NCBI RefSeq assembly: GCF_026262505.1
Contig: NC_067207.1
Span: 16,460,082 to 16,524,081 of the forward strand
Direction of reading: 5' to 3'
DNA: 64,000 nt
Source of the DNA: Trichomonas vaginalis G3
Taxonomy: Eukaryota; Parabasalia; Trichomonadida; Trichomonadidae
Position 1 is the first letter of the stretch; the number at the start of each line of letters is the position of its first letter. The notes under the pieces were generated by a model. It saw nothing but the letters and a program-made list of their open reading frames with translations. It ran no database searches and was not told where the DNA came from. The translations under genes were made by a program, and so were the position numbers. Below, piece by piece: positions 1-11,655 of the stretch.

Positions 1-116
1 TTCATCAATATCAAGTTTTCTGCTGGAATAATCATCATAATTAATTATTCCATAAGTAGAGCCTGTTAGTGAGTTGTTTATGAAGTTTGATCGGATCATT
101 TTTGCTACTAATCTGC
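1..116 (-). pseudogene. 3' piece of a beta-helix-like surface protein gene, split by a transposon
   Basis: Read on the minus strand this stretch is open and encodes a segment including VAKMIRSNFINNS, then a Y-G-I-I stretch and KLDIDE. It matches the middle of the paralogues at 45897-50630 (for example IAKLMKSNIINNT followed by YGII and INIEDC). It therefore continues the gene piece at 2397-2861, from which a TTAA-flanked element separates it. The gene runs off the left edge of the window. The family shows repeated short beta-strand-like units, as in parallel beta-helix or Pmp-like surface proteins; function unknown. Confidence 0.7.
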
Positions 117-2396
117 TTAAGGATACCCTTACATTGCGTAGTTAGAAAGAGAATATGATATTGTCATGATTGCTAAAGTTTTAGGCTCCAGAAATGAATA
201 TACATCAAACTGAAACAATTGATAAATTGAATGAACTTTTGAGAGGTTCTCAAATAAAAAAAATTATCTAATTTTTTACAATATTACTATTATTTTATCC
301 ACATATGTATATATAGTAATTTGAGAAAACTTTTAGGAAAAAATAAGTTTAATAAAAATCTGAATTTTACTTGTTGTGGGATTGTTATTAATTGACACTC
401 CAAACGTATTACTAATAGTTATGCGTATGCAATTAAAGTATTTCTGATGGACAAAATGTGAGATTTATATCAGATAATTCATTTCTACTATTAAGTTATT
501 CATTTATGAGTTTGCACTTATTCGCACTAAATAAATAACTATTAAAAATTGTTTTAATTAATTGACACCATATAATAGAGTGAATTTTGTTTGATCAAAC
601 AACAATAGATGATAGATATAAAGCCAAGAAACTTGCTATTAATATGCTCTACTTGCTATTTCAATGTAAGTATGATATTTTCTAAATGTTTCGTTCAGAT
701 AACTTAGATATATTAGTCAAAATTTGAAATTTTAATAGCACATATATTAAAAATAATTATTATTCATAAAAGATTAATGAAATAGTAAAAAAAATCAATC
801 AAATTATAAAAATACAACATTTAGAAGAATTCTTATTATCCTTCAAAAAGTCAGTATTTCTGCTGTAATTTTCTACAACATTGTAGTTATTGCACTTTGT
901 CTATGGATTTGTATATATGTTATATATAAATTATATATCTAAACTGCCCATAAGTGCAATTTTTATATAAATTGTTTATTTCTTTAACAATTTCATATAA
1001 AATATGCTTTTTTAAGCGTATCAAAGCTGTGTTCTTAATGTGCATGGATATATCAAGAAAAATGTCGAAAAAAAATGTGAATTCACAAATTCACTGAATT
1101 TTCACCGTTTTTGAATTTTGCTACAGCACTAATATTAAATAATACTAAAATCTTCTGTCTTTGTAAAAGAATCTATTCTGACAAAAAGTGCTCGTTTAAA
1201 TTTAATGATCATCTGTATGACTAAGTGGTAAAAAGTGTTTATGACCAAAAAAGGGTTACATGCTTAGTCTATTTTTCTGACAGGATACTCTAGATTTACA
1301 TGATCTCTATTTCATATCTCCGTTTTTAGATTCTTCGACAGATTTTATGATAGAAAACCAAGATTAACACATTTCCGGCATGTTAATGAAGAAATCTGCA
1401 GCTACCCTCAATATTATTTCAATAATCAGTATCGTTTCTCTTACAATTTATTTTTTTCTCAATAATTTAACAAGAAATAACAATACACACTTGGTTTTAC
1501 GTATAAAAGCTAAGTGTCGAACTTAATCAACTTTACTTACTTAGCAAATGAATATTTTTGTGGTTGCGAGTTCTGAATGCTGAAGTTTTAGATTTCTCTA
1601 TAAATGATATCATTGCACTTACAATGTTGTTCCAGCCTATCGCATAAATCATAGAAAATCCAAAAAAAAAATAATATAAAGAAAATTCATGTCATGAAGT
1701 TCAAAAAATACCGTGTAACATTAAAATTTGTTATGCATAATACATTTTAGCTATTATTGATTTTTTTAATTTTCGAGAAATTGAATGGTGAGTCCGATAG
1801 AGAAATTTTTAAAAATCCTAGTGCCTCATAGAAGTAATTTCCCTCGTCTCCCATACTTCCAAATGTATGCATATGACATAAACTTTTATGCATTACACAA
1901 ATGGCCAATAATATCTATAGAGTAAAAAATTAGAAATTTAATTTTTTTATATGATAGTTATATTTCAGATTTGCGAGCGTAACTTTTTTCTCCATGGCAT
2001 ACTTGTTTTAAGAGCAAATGATCAAAATCGTCCTTCAATTATTGAAGGAGCTGATATCTTTTGAAAATTGAATTGAAAGGGTATTCAATTTTCAAATTTC
2101 CTCTCAATTTTGGAAACATATCAACTCTATGAATTAACAATTATGTGCCTTCACAGTTTATCAGTCATATAAGGTGCTTATAAAGAAAAAAGTTACGCTC
2201 GCAAAATATGTTTTTATATAGATTTCACATAAAATAATTATGTAATTTCTAAAAAGAATATTTTTGTTCTTGAATATTAAAGTGTATTGTAGTTTAAAAA
2301 GTTTTAAATATGTTGCTAAAATTTCAGGTTTATAGCTCATGTCTAGCATGACTTCTTCGTATGCGCAAAAAATCTGACACGTAAGGGTATCCTTAA
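117..2396. mobile_element. Non-autonomous DNA transposon with TTAA target duplication
   Basis: TTAA occurs at 117-120 and 2393-2396. Just inside lie 12-bp terminal inverted repeats, GGATACCCTTAC at 121-132 and its reverse complement at 2381-2392. Removing 121-2392 plus one TTAA restores an open reading frame in the flanking beta-helix gene, so this is a genuine insertion. The 2,272-bp interior has no convincing ORF. TTAA target sites are typical of piggyBac and Kolobok elements, and Kolobok is reported from trichomonads; the short TIR alone does not decide between them. A smaller inverted repeat lies inside at 1971-2204. Confidence 0.75.
1971..2204. repeat. Inverted repeat, possible MITE, inside the TTAA element
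   Basis: Perfect 21-bp arms at 1971-1991 (core GCGAGCGTAACTTTTTTCT) and 2184-2204 enclose about 190 bp. An inner 12-bp hairpin near 2063-2096 (TGAAAATTGAAT / ATTCAATTTTCA) lies within it. No target duplication is clear, so it could be a small nested MITE or simply a stem-loop of the larger element. Confidence 0.5.
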
Positions 2397-2861
2397 ATAA
2401 AAATTTCCATTAGCGCTTGCTAGATTTGATTCAGAATAAGAATAGCTGATATTCACAAAATCAGAAACAACTTGGAAGTCAACAGCTGATCCTTGGCCGG
2501 CTTGGCAATTCGAAAAATTCATTGAGTGCATATCAATTTTCCCACCATATGCATAAAATGTACCCCACATACTTCTTGAGCTTTCAGTAATAGATCCTTC
2601 TATAACTGAACTATTTCCTGCATCAAAATATAGGACACAGTTATCTGTGTTATTATACGAACAAAAGCGACGATGAACTAATCGTGATTTACCACTAAAA
2701 AATATGGCACCCCTAAATGTGAAAAATAAGTTCTGTTCTGATAAAATGTTAATGTCATTTTTCTTTGGAACATAATTGCAGTTCGGATTTGTTCCAGTAA
2801 CAGGTACTGGATAGGGAAGACTATAAAATCCTTTCCAAATCTCTCTATAACTCTTTTCCAA
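2397..2861 (-). pseudogene. 5' piece of a beta-helix-like surface protein gene
   Basis: Encodes about 155 residues of the family seen at 45897-50630: an N-terminal EIWKGFYSLPYPVPVTGTNP block, then ILSEQN, HRRFCSYNN and SVIEGSI blocks. The frame runs into the TIR of the inserted element. The first family residue is encoded by TTG (at 2861), preceded by an in-frame stop with no ATG between, as in two other paralogues here. The family resembles secreted beta-helix proteins. The gene is disrupted by the 2.27-kb insertion and very likely dead. Confidence 0.7.
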
Positions 2862-3089
2862 TCGAAAAACTTAACTATTGCCTTCTCGATTTGGGCTGGT
2901 GTTATTATATGAATTTTGATCTAATTTTGTATAAAGATTAGTAACTAATTAATGTTCCTTGATATCAAGGAATACTAAATAAAATTTTTTATATTCAAAA
3001 AGTGTCAGGAGATATGTATAATGAAGTAGATTATTTCAAAAAAAAAATTAACTTTTAATAAAACATTAAAAAAATAAAACATAAAAAAG

Positions 3090-6000
3090 TTATTCTAGAT
3101 AATATCTAAGACGTGTAAGTTTGAAATACAAACCTTGGTTGATATCAGGATTATTCAAGAGCTGGTTGATGTAAAAATCAACATCTTGAACTGATATAAT
3201 GTCACACAAATCGCAGTAAATAGTAGATACATAAAACATTATGTTGAAAACAGTGCAAACATGTGGAGTATTCAAGAAAATCAAGAGTTTCTTAACCCAT
3301 TCGTAGTTATCTGCCTTAATAATAATTTCATGTGTTTCTGGTGCCGAAACAATTCTTTCAATTGCAGCGAGAGAAGCTGTTTGACTTTGTTCTTTGCTGT
3401 GAATCAATCTATCAGCAATTTTAGAAATATAAGGACACAAACAAACACTTCCTTGTGGAGAAACAGACATATTTGAGAAAATACTTGAAACAAGGGAATA
3501 CGATTGCGAATGAGGACTAATCATAAGCATTTTCTCAATGCATTCTTCCATACTAGAAATGAAAGGAATATATGCAGTAATAGAAAGTAAAACTGATAAA
3601 CAAGTATATTGAACAGTTTCATTATCAATCAAACTAACTAAATAAGATATCAAACTATTATGTTTTGCGAGTGTTTGCGTTCCTTTATACGTCTGTGATA
3701 TAGATCCACATAATTTCAGTGAAGAAAGAATCAAAGTATTATCAGAAGATTGAAAAGAATTACAAATGAAATCCAAAATTTCCGTGAAATCATGATCATA
3801 AACAACTTTGTTGAGAATCAAAGAAGACAAACAATAACTAGCAGTAATAGCAACTCTATCACTTGATTTCAACAAATGTATAAATGTTGGATACAACAAA
3901 CTAAAAATAGCATTATTTTTCTCATGAGAAATCAATGAAAAACAAATTTTCAATGAAATTAAAACAACAACTAAATCATTATTCATTAAACAATGATTCA
4001 AAGCCAATAATATTTCTTTGTTATTCATTACAATCTTGTAAACAACACGTTGATCCATGATAGAAGTAAAAATAAACAACAACAATATATGACTTTGATT
4101 TGTATTTTCAAAATTATTAATTAACCTTGGAAATGATTTTGTAAAATTAATTGCAAATATTTCAGTGCATTTCTTAACTGTGCAACAACGAGATAAAACT
4201 TTTAATGCACGGTATGAATATTGTTTGTGATGTATCAGTTCTAAAAGAACTGATTTAGTATCAAACAAATTCATTTGCACAATGAAATTCGATGATTTTT
4301 GAAGTGTTTCCAAAAACTCCAAAATCATTAAAATTTGTTCATCATCATGAGTGTTTGGAATCAAATTATTAAAGATCAAAGGAATAACAGAAGAAAGCAT
4401 CGCGGAATTCAAGTCGTACTCATTATCAAACAAGTACTTAATGAGCTTGAATGACAAGAAAGCAATAGATTGATCCATAATCAACATAAACTGAGAAATT
4501 TTCATGAAAAATTGGTCTTTTATATGTGGTTTGTTGTTATCGTTTTCAAGAGCTAAAAGTAAAGTATTGATATAATTCTTCAGCGAGCTACAACCGAACA
4601 TACAAAATATATTCATCAGGCCTTCAGAAAACAATAGGTTCTTGTTAAGTTCGTCATATGAATGTGTCTTCAACAAAATGTGACAAACTTGTATCAAAAC
4701 TTCAGAAAGTTTTTGAGAACTGCATTCTCTTATTTGATAAGAAATCAAATTAGGAATAGAAGAATTGACAATGTATAATTGCCAGTTATCATCGGACATG
4801 AGTTCCATGACAATGTGGAAACAAGATATCAATAAATCTTCGTCTTTTTGGTCAATCGTTGTCAAATAATTTACAAATGTTGTCATGTTCTCTTTTGATA
4901 CTTCTTTGATGTTGAAACACGAAATCATGATACGTGGATCTTTGCTGCACTTCTTCATGTACTGAGAAAATACATTAGTGTTGGTTTTGTCAAAAAATGT
5001 GTCACCTTTTTCAAAAAATGACACAATTTCAGGGAAAGAAGGTCTTTTATCAGGATCTTGGTCCCAACACATAGATATCAAGTCACAGATGGATTTATTG
5101 TTGTCTTCTGGCAGATTCGGTCTGTATTTTTGAGAAAAAACTTTGTTGATAATTTGTAATTCTGTTTTGTTCTTAAATGGTGTTTCTTGGGTTAGTAACT
5201 CGTAAAGAAGCATTCCGTATGAATAAACATCTGATTTCTTTGTGTAGAAGTCCGATAAATAAACTTCTGGCGCCATCCAATTTAATGTTCCGACTTTTGG
5301 AGTAAAACGACTTGATCCGTCACTGAAACGACTGGTTTCGAAGTTGAAGATGTGGGGAGCGAAATCTGAATCCAAAAAAACATTGGGAGATTTCAGATTT
5401 CTGTAAATTACGCCAATACTATGCAAATAAGCCATTCCGTATGCGACTCCGAGTGCAATGATCAATTTGTTGGTCTCTGTGATCGATGAAGCCTTCTCGT
5501 GAAGAAAACTGAACAAAGATTGCGATTCTGGATAATATTCAGTGATAATGTAGTATGGTTCGGAGTTGGTTATGCCTATTAGCTTGCAAAGTGCGAAGTG
5601 TTTGCATTTTGAAAGTACTTCGATCTGTAATTTGAATTTTTTGAATAATCCAACGGAAATTCGCTCATTAAAGTTAAGTTTTTGGATTAAAACAGGTTTG
5701 GAAGTGTTCTTCTGCGTACCTAGATATGTTGCAATTTGTGGATTTGTACTTATCTGCGAACCAATTTCAAATTCGTTTGCACGAACGAAATATGAAGAAA
5801 ATTGCTCTAGTTCTGTTCGTACTTCAGCTGAATTAAGGAATATTTCCGATTTGGTGCCCAATGCTTGTTGAATTTCTGCCAAATAATTGTCTATTGCGGG
5901 GAGAATCTTATCTTGCTCTTCTTTTTCAAACTCTGATAGAACAATAGTCTTGAGTTTGCTTATATCATCGTATTCATCCGACATATCGTATTTTTCTGGT

Positions 6001-6380
6001 TTATCAAATGGCGGATTAAAATCTAAGTTCAATTTTTCGAATTTCTCATTAATGCTCTGCTTAATTGCTATAATCCTTTTTATGTAGTAGTCCGGTTTCT
6101 GCAAAATAATGTTCTTAGAATAGTTATTTTCATCAATTGAGTCAATAAAGAACTGTAGTTGTGAAACGGCTTCAGCAAATTCATTATAGGAGTTTGCAAC
6201 GGCATCTGTGATAGGAGTATCAGTGAATTTCTTTTTATCAATTCTATCATAAAAAGATTGAAGTTCATCTAATGCAGAATTGATCTTGATATTATGACAG
6301 TATGCTAGTTTTCTCCTTTTTATTGTTTTATGTACTGCAGATCTCATTACTTTCACACTTCTTTTGAGAGTTGCAGACAT
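3090..6380 (-). CDS. TKL-type protein pseudokinase with C-terminal helical repeats
   Basis: A single 1,096-residue intronless frame. Residues 1-200 are helical and of unknown role. Residues about 204-457 form a protein kinase fold of the tyrosine-kinase-like type: degenerate Gly loop, VAIK-like lysine K234 (VLIQK), WMAPE (368-372), and SDVYSYGMLLYELLT with an RP-S motif at the end. The catalytic HRD is YRN (326-328) and DFG is NFE (346-348), so both catalytic and metal-binding aspartates are replaced; I infer a pseudokinase acting as a scaffold or ligand sensor. The rest (about 460-1096) is leucine-rich helical sequence resembling armadillo/HEAT repeats. Large TKL and pseudokinase expansions are known in trichomonads. 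The start is the first ATG, 54 bp from a transposon end. No frame damage seen. Confidence 0.85.
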   Translation of the reverse strand: MSATLKRSVKVMRSAVHKTIKRRKLAYCHNIKINSALDELQSFYDRIDKKKFTDTPITDAVANSYNEFAEAVSQLQFFIDSIDENNYSKNIILQKPDYYIKRIIAIKQSINEKFEKLNLDFNPPFDKPEKYDMSDEYDDISKLKTIVLSEFEKEEQDKILPAIDNYLAEIQQALGTKSEIFLNSAEVRTELEQFSSYFVRANEFEIGSQISTNPQIATYLGTQKNTSKPVLIQKLNFNERISVGLFKKFKLQIEVLSKCKHFALCKLIGITNSEPYYIITEYYPESQSLFSFLHEKASSITETNKLIIALGVAYGMAYLHSIGVIYRNLKSPNVFLDSDFAPHIFNFETSRFSDGSSRFTPKVGTLNWMAPEVYLSDFYTKKSDVYSYGMLLYELLTQETPFKNKTELQIINKVFSQKYRPNLPEDNNKSICDLISMCWDQDPDKRPSFPEIVSFFEKGDTFFDKTNTNVFSQYMKKCSKDPRIMISCFNIKEVSKENMTTFVNYLTTIDQKDEDLLISCFHIVMELMSDDNWQLYIVNSSIPNLISYQIRECSSQKLSEVLIQVCHILLKTHSYDELNKNLLFSEGLMNIFCMFGCSSLKNYINTLLLALENDNNKPHIKDQFFMKISQFMLIMDQSIAFLSFKLIKYLFDNEYDLNSAMLSSVIPLIFNNLIPNTHDDEQILMILEFLETLQKSSNFIVQMNLFDTKSVLLELIHHKQYSYRALKVLSRCCTVKKCTEIFAINFTKSFPRLINNFENTNQSHILLLFIFTSIMDQRVVYKIVMNNKEILLALNHCLMNNDLVVVLISLKICFSLISHEKNNAIFSLLYPTFIHLLKSSDRVAITASYCLSSLILNKVVYDHDFTEILDFICNSFQSSDNTLILSSLKLCGSISQTYKGTQTLAKHNSLISYLVSLIDNETVQYTCLSVLLSITAYIPFISSMEECIEKMLMISPHSQSYSLVSSIFSNMSVSPQGSVCLCPYISKIADRLIHSKEQSQTASLAAIERIVSAPETHEIIIKADNYEWVKKLLIFLNTPHVCTVFNIMFYVSTIYCDLCDIISVQDVDFYINQLLNNPDINQGLYFKLTRLRYYLE

Positions 6381-6433
6381 AACAAAAAAAATTAATTTTT
6401 TGGGTGAGAAATAATTGAAAGTTGAACAGAATC
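6381..6433 (-). promoter_or_regulatory. Short upstream region of the pseudokinase, bounded by a transposon
   Basis: Trichomonad genes normally carry an initiator (TCA-type) within a few tens of bases of the ATG. Only 53 bp separate this ATG from the TIR of the 6434-9830 element, including the 7-bp target duplication at 6427-6433. The minus strand holds TTTCTCACC and TCAACTTTCA, loosely Inr-like; neither matches the consensus well. Any distal elements have been displaced by the insertion. Confidence 0.3.
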
Positions 6434-9400
6434 AGAGGTAGGGCAACGATAGGTAAAAAAGGCTTCTCTGATAGATTTCCTTGCCTTTTGGATATGCTAT
6501 AATATATAGCCTAGCATGATAGGATATGATGTCAAAAGTTAGAACATAACTTAGGATCTTGAGAAAAATGAAAAACAAAAATTACATAAAAAAAGAAAAA
6601 TTTTATCTAATTTGTTTTTTTGGACCGAATAAGTAATTTTATTGAATTTCAATACGACACATAGATTTTATTATTAGTAATAAATATAATGGTTTACTAT
6701 TAACAAGGAACCTAAACTAATGAAAATTTGATTTCAAATATTGTATATGATTATCATAGATTACCAAAATATATTGCTATTTATGAGGATATAATATTGA
6801 TTATTAGTAAATCGTATAAATTTAATAAATATACCATGAATATTGAATGAATTTCTTGATTCATAGGGGTAAAACGCGCTTTTATATGATTTAGACAGAG
6901 AATTTATGAGATGTAAATAACACAATAAAGGTTTATATTGAATATTTTCTAAAAATAAATCGAAATTATAAAAAACAATACATTTATTCATTGAAACTAC
7001 TTGGACAAATATGAAACAAGCATTCAGGCAAAACTTTTGAGACTTCAACGCATCTGATAATTTTATAAAACTTCACCTCTTATGCTTAGAGTGGAGGTAT
7101 TGAGATCGTATAAGTATAGATGAGCTCACATTCAGATATGATGTGTGAACTTCTGTTTTCACTGCAATTTTGAATCAGAATAAACTCAAAACAAGAATAA
7201 AATGATATACTCACTCTCTAAATGTGTTCGAGATTTAAAGTTGTATGAATAAAACGATTCATCTTTCGAAGCCTCCCATTTAATGAGAGACTTCGAAAGA
7301 TGAATGTATTCATGTAGATGAAATACTATATATGACCATGTGTGATACTAAAGATATCAAAATGTTCATTTTTAAGTGCAATAGAAGGGTTATCTCTCGT
7401 AAAATCTCAATTTAAGGAAGATTTAGAAAGAACTCCTTTCCTAAGTAGATAGTGTGTGGTTTCTGTCTTTTGGTTGATCAGGAACTATGAAATTAAGTCG
7501 GACAGAAAGAAGTTCTTTCCAAAACAGACTCCAAATGAGTTGTTCGAAAAGAACTTCCTTCTGTATATGGATAATTGTAGTTACCGCACTGAAGTATGTG
7601 ATTGTGATGATGGAGTTCTCGATAAATCTAAAATCGGATTAAGATTAATTGAAAACTCAAGTAATTCTTTGAAATCTTGTGTTGTCTGGCACTATAATAA
7701 CCAAAGAATGAGAATATTATGTTGAATGATGAGTACGTGTGCTCGGCATTCGCCGAGCGAATTGAGTTTAACGTACTATGAAAAGTGACAAATTTGGGCT
7801 TTTTTCCTAGGGTTATGATCTCTTCCTTTCTGCTCAATACAACAGAAATGAAAGAATGAATTTGTACTCCCTAATTGATTACTACAATCTGTATCTATCT
7901 TTAACATAGAATTAGCTGCATTGTTATTTATACTCCAGAATTATTCAATTTAAGATCAACCTCGTAAATTTTAATCATATTGCACCAATACTCCTACGTT
8001 GAGATAAGAACATGATTATACATACCAAAGCTCCATATTAAAAATCAAAATTTAGCACCTCTATTATGCAACCACATTATTCGTCGCAAATAAGTATATT
8101 TACGCATATTATGATGCATATTCACACAACTCGTATACATGAAAAGTTATTAAAATCAGACAAAATTATTGCAATAAGGAAAAAAAACAACTTTATTATA
8201 TATGTTAGTAATGAATTACAAATATTTCTACAAAGAATGCTCAATACTTCATATAATCTTCGAATATTTCTTATTACAAGTTAATACATTTTGACTCGAA
8301 CATGATAAACAAAAGCTGACACGCTGATTACTACATTTATGAAAATATAGTACGTTTCCATTCATCTGTTTACTTGTTTTTGTTGGAATAAAATCATTTT
8401 TTTTTTCTTTCATGAAATAAGAATTTTGCTGCGAAAGCAATATCTCTAACAATAATTAATACATTACGTCAACTCTGGAATGAGTATTTATCAAATATGA
8501 TATCAAAATCAAAAATTAGTTGTTTTTTATGAGTAAAAACGATGTAAATTGATTATTTGACTAATTATCAAATACTTTGATTTTCCAAATTTTTTTCGAA
8601 ATTAATTTTTTCATGTGAAAATTCAAATTGTTTAATTTCATTTTTGAAATTTTGAATTTTTTTTGGAATTTTGAGTTGATCAATTCAGCAGAATTGATAA
8701 TGCTATTGCTTTAGGGCATACCACAAGGTGATGAATAAAAGGTGAACATTAACAAATTATTTTAAATCGCAAATATCATCCTCATCAACTTTAATTCTAA
8801 AAAGAACTGTACTGAATTATGAAAATGCATGATTTACATTATTAAAATCTTTGAATGAAAATAGTACAAGATAAGTTTTTATTCATTTTTAATTAGATTT
8901 AAACGAAAAACTACTCCATATTAAAATTTAAGTCGAGAAATCGTATTTTGTTCTTATTTGTTAGCATTTTGTAGACATTCTAATCTTGAATTAATTTGTT
9001 ACATGATATTATTAACAAATTTAACTGAAAAAATATGTTAATATGGAATAAACCATGATTATATAAGCTATCAATGCTATATATACATATGTAAAAGATT
9101 CATATTAACTCAATTAACAAAAATGATAGATTTTCATAAAGGTTCAATCTAGGTTCGTCCGAAAATTTTGATTTTTATATAGAAGACATAGTTTCATATA
9201 CATAATTAAATTTTCAAACAAATTTGATCATACCATTTATTAAGCAGGATAGTATATTAATTACTATCAGTATAAAAATATAAAATGATTATATTTAATT
9301 ATTGCATAATTTAGTCAAAGAGTTATAAGCCTCAAGTGATTGTTATCACCTTCAATGCACGTATACTTTATTGATTCATAGATATTTAATCTATGTTTGA

Positions 9401-9830
9401 CATGTTGTTGTCGTCATTCGTTTTGTTCCCATTCTTCCTAAGTTAGAATTAGAGAATACACCATCCACATCATCTAATTTGGTCCTCAGCGATAGATTGG
9501 CTCATTTTGGAGGAGTCCCATCAGACAGTTTTCGATCACCAAATATCAAATTTTAATGTATACAAATCTTTAGTGATTTATCTCTTTTATGATGAGTAAA
9601 AGGTTTCTGCTCATCAACATTTGATTTCCGACATATATGATTTCTAATTGCAATTATTTACTTTCTTTTTATAATCTAACTCTGTGACTCATACCATAAA
9701 TTAATTATTGGAAAGTGTCAATATGTTTGGCACAACGCATGGCGGAAGATACCAAACCATGCAGGGAATATGATACGTTTAAGATCTCCGAACTTTTTTT
9801 CCAAAAATTTTCTATCGTTGCCCTACCTCT
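6434..9830. mobile_element. Non-autonomous TIR transposon, 3.4 kb, with 7-bp target duplication
   Basis: Perfect 19-bp terminal inverted repeats, AGAGGTAGGGCAACGATAG at 6434-6452 and its reverse complement at 9812-9830, are flanked by an identical 7-bp direct repeat CAGAATC at 6427-6433 and 9831-9837. The interior is AT-rich with only short, unconvincing ORFs and no transposase motif. It includes a long hairpin (7256-7306) and a small one, GCTCGGC-attc-GCCGAGC, near 7740. The superfamily is not assignable from these ends. It accounts for the gene-free stretch upstream of the pseudokinase. Confidence 0.7.
7256..7306. repeat. 24-bp-arm hairpin, same core as the array at 51374-52012
   Basis: The arms (ATTCATCTTTCGAAG... 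and the mirrored ...CTTCGAAAGATGAAT) pair over 24 bp with two transition-type mismatches around a catt-TA-aatg centre. The inner core, roughly GAAGYCTYYCATT-n-AATGAGAG, is shared with hairpins at 51539-51593 and 51654-51716, so this is a dispersed hairpin family rather than a chance palindrome. Confidence 0.6.
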
Positions 9831-9837
9831 CAGAATC

Positions 9838-11096
9838 TCAGGATCTCTAATCGATATATTGGATGAAAAGTTAATGCCGACTCAATAATAAGGTGATTTC
9901 AGTTTTTTCAATTTTTGCGTAAATCGCGGAAACAATAATAAACCGTTTTACCCAAGTCAATATGAGGTTAACAAGTATTTTGATTTAGACCGATAATCAT
10001 GCCGTTAATAATAAGAATGAAATATAATTCGGAATAATTCTAACTCAAGGATACTATGCATCGGAAGCGTTTGTTCATCATTTGATATGTTATTGAAGAT
10101 ATAATTTTTGAAGGTTCGTCATATTTCTGCGAAAAATACATATAATGATCGAGAATGCATGTTCCATAATAAGTGCATAAGTTATAGTCGATCATTAGTA
10201 GTTTGAGAGAATCATCAAAATTTCCAAGTTCTCAAAGTTCAGGCTAAACATATTTACAGGATATACCTTAATCATATAGGTTGTGTATATAATAATGGTG
10301 CTGTGATGTACCTATGATTTCTGATATGAATTGCGAATACTACGAAATGATATGAAAAAAGTGTTGATGGTTAATCGAAAATATTTATGTTTTTGAAACC
10401 GTGATTAGAGATAAGTATTACTATTTTGAGTAGTCTTGAGAGAATCAAGTCAGCATTTAAATGCTGATTGTTGATTTTGTTCCTCATATGAAGTACTTGT
10501 TAAGACATTGAACCTTATATTGGGAACAAAGACTCCAAGGGCTGTTACAAACAAACTTTGAAGATAGCTTTCAACAATCAGATGCTGATTGTTGACTTCG
10601 TTCATCATCTGAGGTCTTATTAAGACATCGTACACTTGATGAGGAACAAATATATCGAAAAACATTTAAATTTATTTTTTAAAATAAAGCTTGCTAAAAG
10701 TGGGGAATATATATATTTAGAAGCTTCCAAACTTCCAAATAAAGTCGATTCATTTCAAACTTCCTAATAAGGTCGATAAAGAATTGCACCTTTCTAAAAA
10801 AACCATCGTTTGAGAAGAAAATTGAGTACTTTCTGACACATAATATCACAGCGTAAAAAACTTTGAAAGGCCAAATGTATACTTATTGACAAACAGTGTC
10901 TAAGAAAGTACTCAAACAGAAGTTTTTAATTTCCACACTATTTGCGCTAAATATTTAGAAAAAAAATTAGAAAAATCCGTGGAAATTAGAAAAATCCGTG
11001 GATGTCTCCAAATAGAAATAAATTGCAATTTAATTTCATTCTCTCTAACATCAATGTTAAATTCTGTGATAATATTTGTTAATAAAAATTAAATAT
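9838..11096. repeat. Gene-free 3' flank of LRR copy A, duplicated at 38051-39072
   Basis: From about 9958 onward this aligns with the sequence downstream of LRR copy B: blocks starting GGTTAACA (9966 and 38051), the GGGAACAAAGACTCCAA block (10518 and 38363), and a MITE-like tail (10772-10947 against about 38780-38912). It shows the LRR gene was duplicated with its flank. No gene is supported; the 71-codon frame at 10450-10665 lies in this repetitive DNA. Confidence 0.65.
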
Positions 11097-11655
11097 TTAT
11101 CTAATGATATCATAATTGTATTCAAAAGATAACAAAATAAATTTCAAACTAAAAACATCGTTTTTGAGTTTATTTTGAGTAAGTTTATTGATATTACATG
11201 CTAAATATGTTACTTCATGTCCATAAAATTGTGTTGATTTGTAATCACAAAGAACATATACATTAGAAATTGAATAAATTAAATTCTTTGTTTCAATATC
11301 ATTTGATGGAACTTCTTTCCCATAATAATAAATATCAATGCTTAATTTGTTATTAACAATTTTAGAATTTAATATTACTGGATAATAAATTGTTATATTT
11401 TTAACATTTGACAATGATTCTGATTGAACTGAAATATTAGATCCTCGAAATACTACTTCCTTGATAGATACACATCCAACAAATGCATATTGAGATATAT
11501 TAACACTATTATGAAAATCTAAAATTCCATTTAATTTCTCACAATTAGAAAATGCAGAATGAGAAATATTAACACTATTATGGAATTTTAAGATTCCATT
11601 AAAATTTCTACAATATGAAAATGCAAATTGCCCAATTGAAAGTATTTGAGACATA
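11097..11655 (-). pseudogene. BspA-like LRR gene copy A, 3' end
   Basis: The last about 186 codons of a BspA-like (LRR_5) protein, nearly identical to the 3' end of copy B (39073-39640) apart from one codon-sized indel. It contains 23-residue repeats such as NISHSAFSNCEKLNGILDFH, then a non-repeat C-terminus with no clear membrane segment. The frame is continuous up to the target duplication gacata (11650-11655), where Polinton 1 begins; the gene resumes at 32806. BspA-like proteins are abundant in trichomonads and are considered surface or adhesion proteins. Confidence 0.85.
11650..11655. repeat. Left 6-bp target site duplication of Polinton 1
   Basis: The sequence gacata recurs at 32806-32811. 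LRR copy B holds a single gacata at the same place (39631-39636), so the pre-insertion site is known. Six-base duplications are the hallmark of Polinton/Maverick integration. Confidence 0.9.

Noticed and set aside
7456-7725. 89-codon plus-strand frame in the TIR element
   Set aside because: It begins with GTG, has no homology or domain pattern, and lies in repetitive non-coding DNA with hairpins.
10450-10665. 71-codon minus-strand frame
   Set aside because: Lies in the duplicated 3' flank and is not conserved as an open frame in the copy at 38363-38520.
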